A stretch of 64,000 bases of DNA from Desulfobacterales bacterium (GTDB lineage: Bacteria > Desulfobacterota > Desulfobacteria > Desulfobacterales > Desulfosarcinaceae): positions 1 through 64,000 of the forward strand of contig JACRDD010000009.1 in the NCBI GenBank assembly GCA_016218685.1. Direction: 5' to 3'. A program made the position numbers and the translations under genes. Positions within the stretch are counted from its first letter, which is position 1; every line of letters begins with the position of its first letter. Below the pieces are notes generated by a model, which worked only from the letters and a program-made list of their open reading frames with translations, ran no database searches and was not told where the DNA came from. Of the stretch, positions 62,213 to 64,000 are shown piece by piece.

Positions 62213-63694
62213 TCAGACGTCAGCCTTTTTCTTCTTTATCACCGGCAGCGCAATGACGAAAGAGGCGCCCATGCCTTCCTTGGGTTCCAACCGGATGCGT
62301 CCGCCGTGTTCATTGATGATGCGTTCCACGATGCTCAGACCCAACCCGGTGCCTTCCTCTTTGGTGGTGAAAAACGGTTGAAAGACCTTGACGGCCAAAT
62401 GCTCCGGTATGCCCGGCCCGTTGTCCGAGACTTGGATGACCGCCGCTTCGCCGCCACCGGCTTCCGGTGCAATGGTTTCTCGGATGGTGATACGTCCGCC
62501 ATTGCCCATGGCTTCGCAGGCGTTTATGATCAGGTTCACCAGAACCTCCTTGAGCTGTTCGGGGTCCACGGTCACATCGGGCAGGGGCTGCGTCCGTTCC
62601 ACGGTGACGGTTACATCATACGACTTGAGACGATGCCGGAGCAGTTGCAGGGCCATGTCCACTACCATGGAAGGGCTCAGGGGCTGCATTTTTAGCTTGG
62701 GCGGCCGGGAGAATTCCAGGAAGTTTTGCACGATGGTGTCGATGTGGCGGATCTCTTCGGAGATTACCTGAAAATCTTCTTTCTGCTCGCTGTCCAGCTT
62801 GAGCGACCGGCTCAGGGAAAAGAGCCGCATCTGCACGGAGGTAAACGGATTGCGGATGCTGTGGGCCATGCCGGCCGCCAGCTTGCCCACCATGGCGAGT
62901 TTTTCGGCCTGCAGCAGGCTTTCACGGCTGCGCTCCAGGGCGAGATGGGTCTGATCCATGTCTTCCAGCAGGTCATGCACCTGCTCGCTCAAGGCATTCA
63001 CGACGTTGTCGGTGCGGGTCGGAAGAAGGTTGCGGCTGGTGGCTTCGAACAAGCGGTTGACCGGCTGGAGGATCTGGCTCACCAATATGACCAGTAGCGC
63101 CACGGCCAGAAGCATGCCGCCGATCATGGCGGCCACGGCCGTCATGCGCAACCCGGCGGCTTCGGTAATGCTTTGGTTTTTGGCCGCCGTGATTTGCTCG
63201 GTGTGCGTCTGTTTAAATTCTTCACACATATCCATTAGAAGGAAGAAATGCTTGCGCACCTCTTTGTGCAGATCGGCGCCTCTGGCGCGTTCGCCGGATT
63301 CGTAGAGCGCGATCACCTGATCCTTGCCATCGGTGTAGTGGGCGTATTCGGCCTTGATATCCTCCAATATCTGGCGTTGTTTGCCGTTGCTCGTTATTTG
63401 ATCGGCCTCTTGCAGTTGTGAAGTAAAAAGCTCACGGTATCTGGTCATCTGCCGCAACCATTCGATATCGCCGTCTTGGAAGTAATAGGAGAGGTATCCT
63501 TTTTGATGGGCCAGGGCCATCTCCAGAGAATTGGCGGTTTCATAGGCCGATAGATTCTTTTCGATGATGGTGGTCAATACCCCTTCGATGCGATGGGTGT
63601 ACCAGATCATCAAAAATCCACCCATAACGGTGATGCCCACCAGGGCCGTGATCACCAGGTAGATGCGGGTGCGCAGGGGAATGGTCACTTTCAT
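62213..63694 (-). CDS. membrane sensor histidine kinase (NtrB/AtoS-like partner)
   Basis: 493 residues. A first membrane helix (about 8-30), an extracytoplasmic four-helix-bundle-like sensor (about 31-185), a second helix (about 188-212), HAMP, HisKA with H-box LAAGMAHSIRNPFTSV, and an HATPase domain (NLIINACEAMGNGG; SDNGPGIP; GTGLGLSIVERI). The phospho-acceptor is the His in MAHSIRNP. AAGAGG precedes the ATG by about 10 bases. Operon: partial gene, this kinase, then the NtrC-type regulator. Confidence 0.93.
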   Translation of the reverse strand: MKVTIPLRTRIYLVITALVGITVMGGFLMIWYTHRIEGVLTTIIEKNLSAYETANSLEMALAHQKGYLSYYFQDGDIEWLRQMTRYRELFTSQLQEADQITSNGKQRQILEDIKAEYAHYTDGKDQVIALYESGERARGADLHKEVRKHFFLLMDMCEEFKQTHTEQITAAKNQSITEAAGLRMTAVAAMIGGMLLAVALLVILVSQILQPVNRLFEATSRNLLPTRTDNVVNALSEQVHDLLEDMDQTHLALERSRESLLQAEKLAMVGKLAAGMAHSIRNPFTSVQMRLFSLSRSLKLDSEQKEDFQVISEEIRHIDTIVQNFLEFSRPPKLKMQPLSPSMVVDMALQLLRHRLKSYDVTVTVERTQPLPDVTVDPEQLKEVLVNLIINACEAMGNGGRITIRETIAPEAGGGEAAVIQVSDNGPGIPEHLAVKVFQPFFTTKEEGTGLGLSIVERIINEHGGRIRLEPKEGMGASFVIALPVIKKKKADV

Positions 63695-63748
63695 GCGTGG
63701 GGTGCCTCTTCCATGCCGGGGAGTGAATTTATCATGATGCGCGGTCGA

Positions 63749-64000
63749 TCATACGTTTCCGGTGGCAGCCGACGGCGCTGCCGCGGGCGGCGTATCGGCC
63801 GCCAGCATGGTGTCGATATCGGCCAGAATCTTCTGGCGGTAATGGGCCAGCACGTTCGGATTGGCCATGATCATGTCCAACTGGCGCGTGTGGATGGTCA
63901 AAAAACCCAGGATCTTCAGATACTGGATCATGGTGCTCATAATGTACTGCTCGATGCGGGCGTTGAGATGGTCTTCTTTGATGGTGATGCGGAAGCCGTA
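63749..64000 (-). CDS. hypothetical protein, 5' end outside the window
   Basis: The frame is open from 64000 to a stop at 63749 (83 residues visible). It contains ARIEQYIMSTMIQYLKILGF and AHYRQKILADIDTMLAAD, mostly helical, with an Ala/Pro-rich tail. An internal ATG at 63940 is unlikely to be the start because the frame continues upstream without interruption. It precedes the sensor kinase gene by 54 bases, so it is probably in the same operon. Family not recognised. Confidence 0.65.
   Translation of the reverse strand, partial: YGFRITIKEDHLNARIEQYIMSTMIQYLKILGFLTIHTRQLDMIMANPNVLAHYRQKILADIDTMLAADTPPAAAPSAATGNV

Noticed and set aside
1-64000. CRISPR arrays, tRNA and rRNA genes, integrase or transposase genes
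   Set aside because: No spaced direct repeats, no cloverleaf or rRNA sequence and no recombinase or transposase frame were noticed on reading; a covariance-model search would be needed to exclude small RNAs.

Overview
The window reads like chromosome from a GC-rich, Gram-negative, probably anaerobic bacterium, most likely a Desulfobacterota (Desulfosarcina-type) relative. This is inferred from the mix of sigma-54 and PAS-type regulators, PEP-synthase-like proteins, RND metal efflux and, above all, in-frame UGA codons that look like selenocysteine codons. No rRNA, tRNA or CRISPR array was seen. TGA is used as a normal stop in many genes here, so the internal UGAs do not reflect a different genetic code.

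Layout. (1) 1-6.8 kb, + strand: a chromate-type cluster with a small hypothetical protein, a ChrB C-terminal-domain protein, an MFS transporter, a 59-aa protein built of two CPE-type repeats, a large PEP-synthase-like protein fused to a concanavalin-type domain, and ChrA. (2) 6.9-11.2 kb, - strand: a CorC/HlyC-type membrane protein, then a rhodanese-DsbD fusion whose rhodanese active site carries two in-frame UGA codons, then a small thioredoxin-like protein with a third in-frame UGA, then a sterol-desaturase-like membrane protein. All three UGAs are followed at suitable distance by SECIS-like hairpins. (3) 11.4-29.8 kb, + strand: a type VI secretion locus, tssE-F-G-J-K-L-M, an AMIN-domain protein, vgrG, a DUF2169-pentapeptide fusion, a second pentapeptide protein, DUF3540, and a DUF4150 PAAR-like spike. 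tssA, tssB, tssC, hcp and clpV are not in the window. (4) 30.2-32.8 kb: visibly AT-rich small genes separated by four attC-like recombination sites. This is an integron cassette array without an integrase in view, followed by a MITE-like inverted-repeat element.

(5) 33-42 kb: an HD-family fusion protein, a Tat-type flavodoxin-ferredoxin, a UvrD-like helicase with a coupled leader peptide, an FKBP isomerase, a PAS-LuxR regulator and a chemotaxis receptor. (6) 42-49 kb, - strand: a Cus/Czc-type RND metal-efflux operon (outer membrane factor, adaptor, pump, His-rich exported protein) plus a nearby lipoprotein. (7) 49.1-51.7 kb, + strand: a second PEP-synthase-like protein, paralogous to the one in the chromate cluster. 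(8) 51.7-64 kb, - strand: a SprA-type putative protease, a periplasmic binding protein and hybrid sensor kinase pair, an alpha/beta hydrolase, CBS-ACT and UspA proteins, a lipid-anchored carboxylesterase, and an NtrB/NtrC-type two-component system with a partial upstream gene.

The strongest candidates for something new are the three-UGA selenoprotein operon (rhodanese-DsbD plus small partner) and the integron cassette array sitting directly behind the T6SS spike genes.
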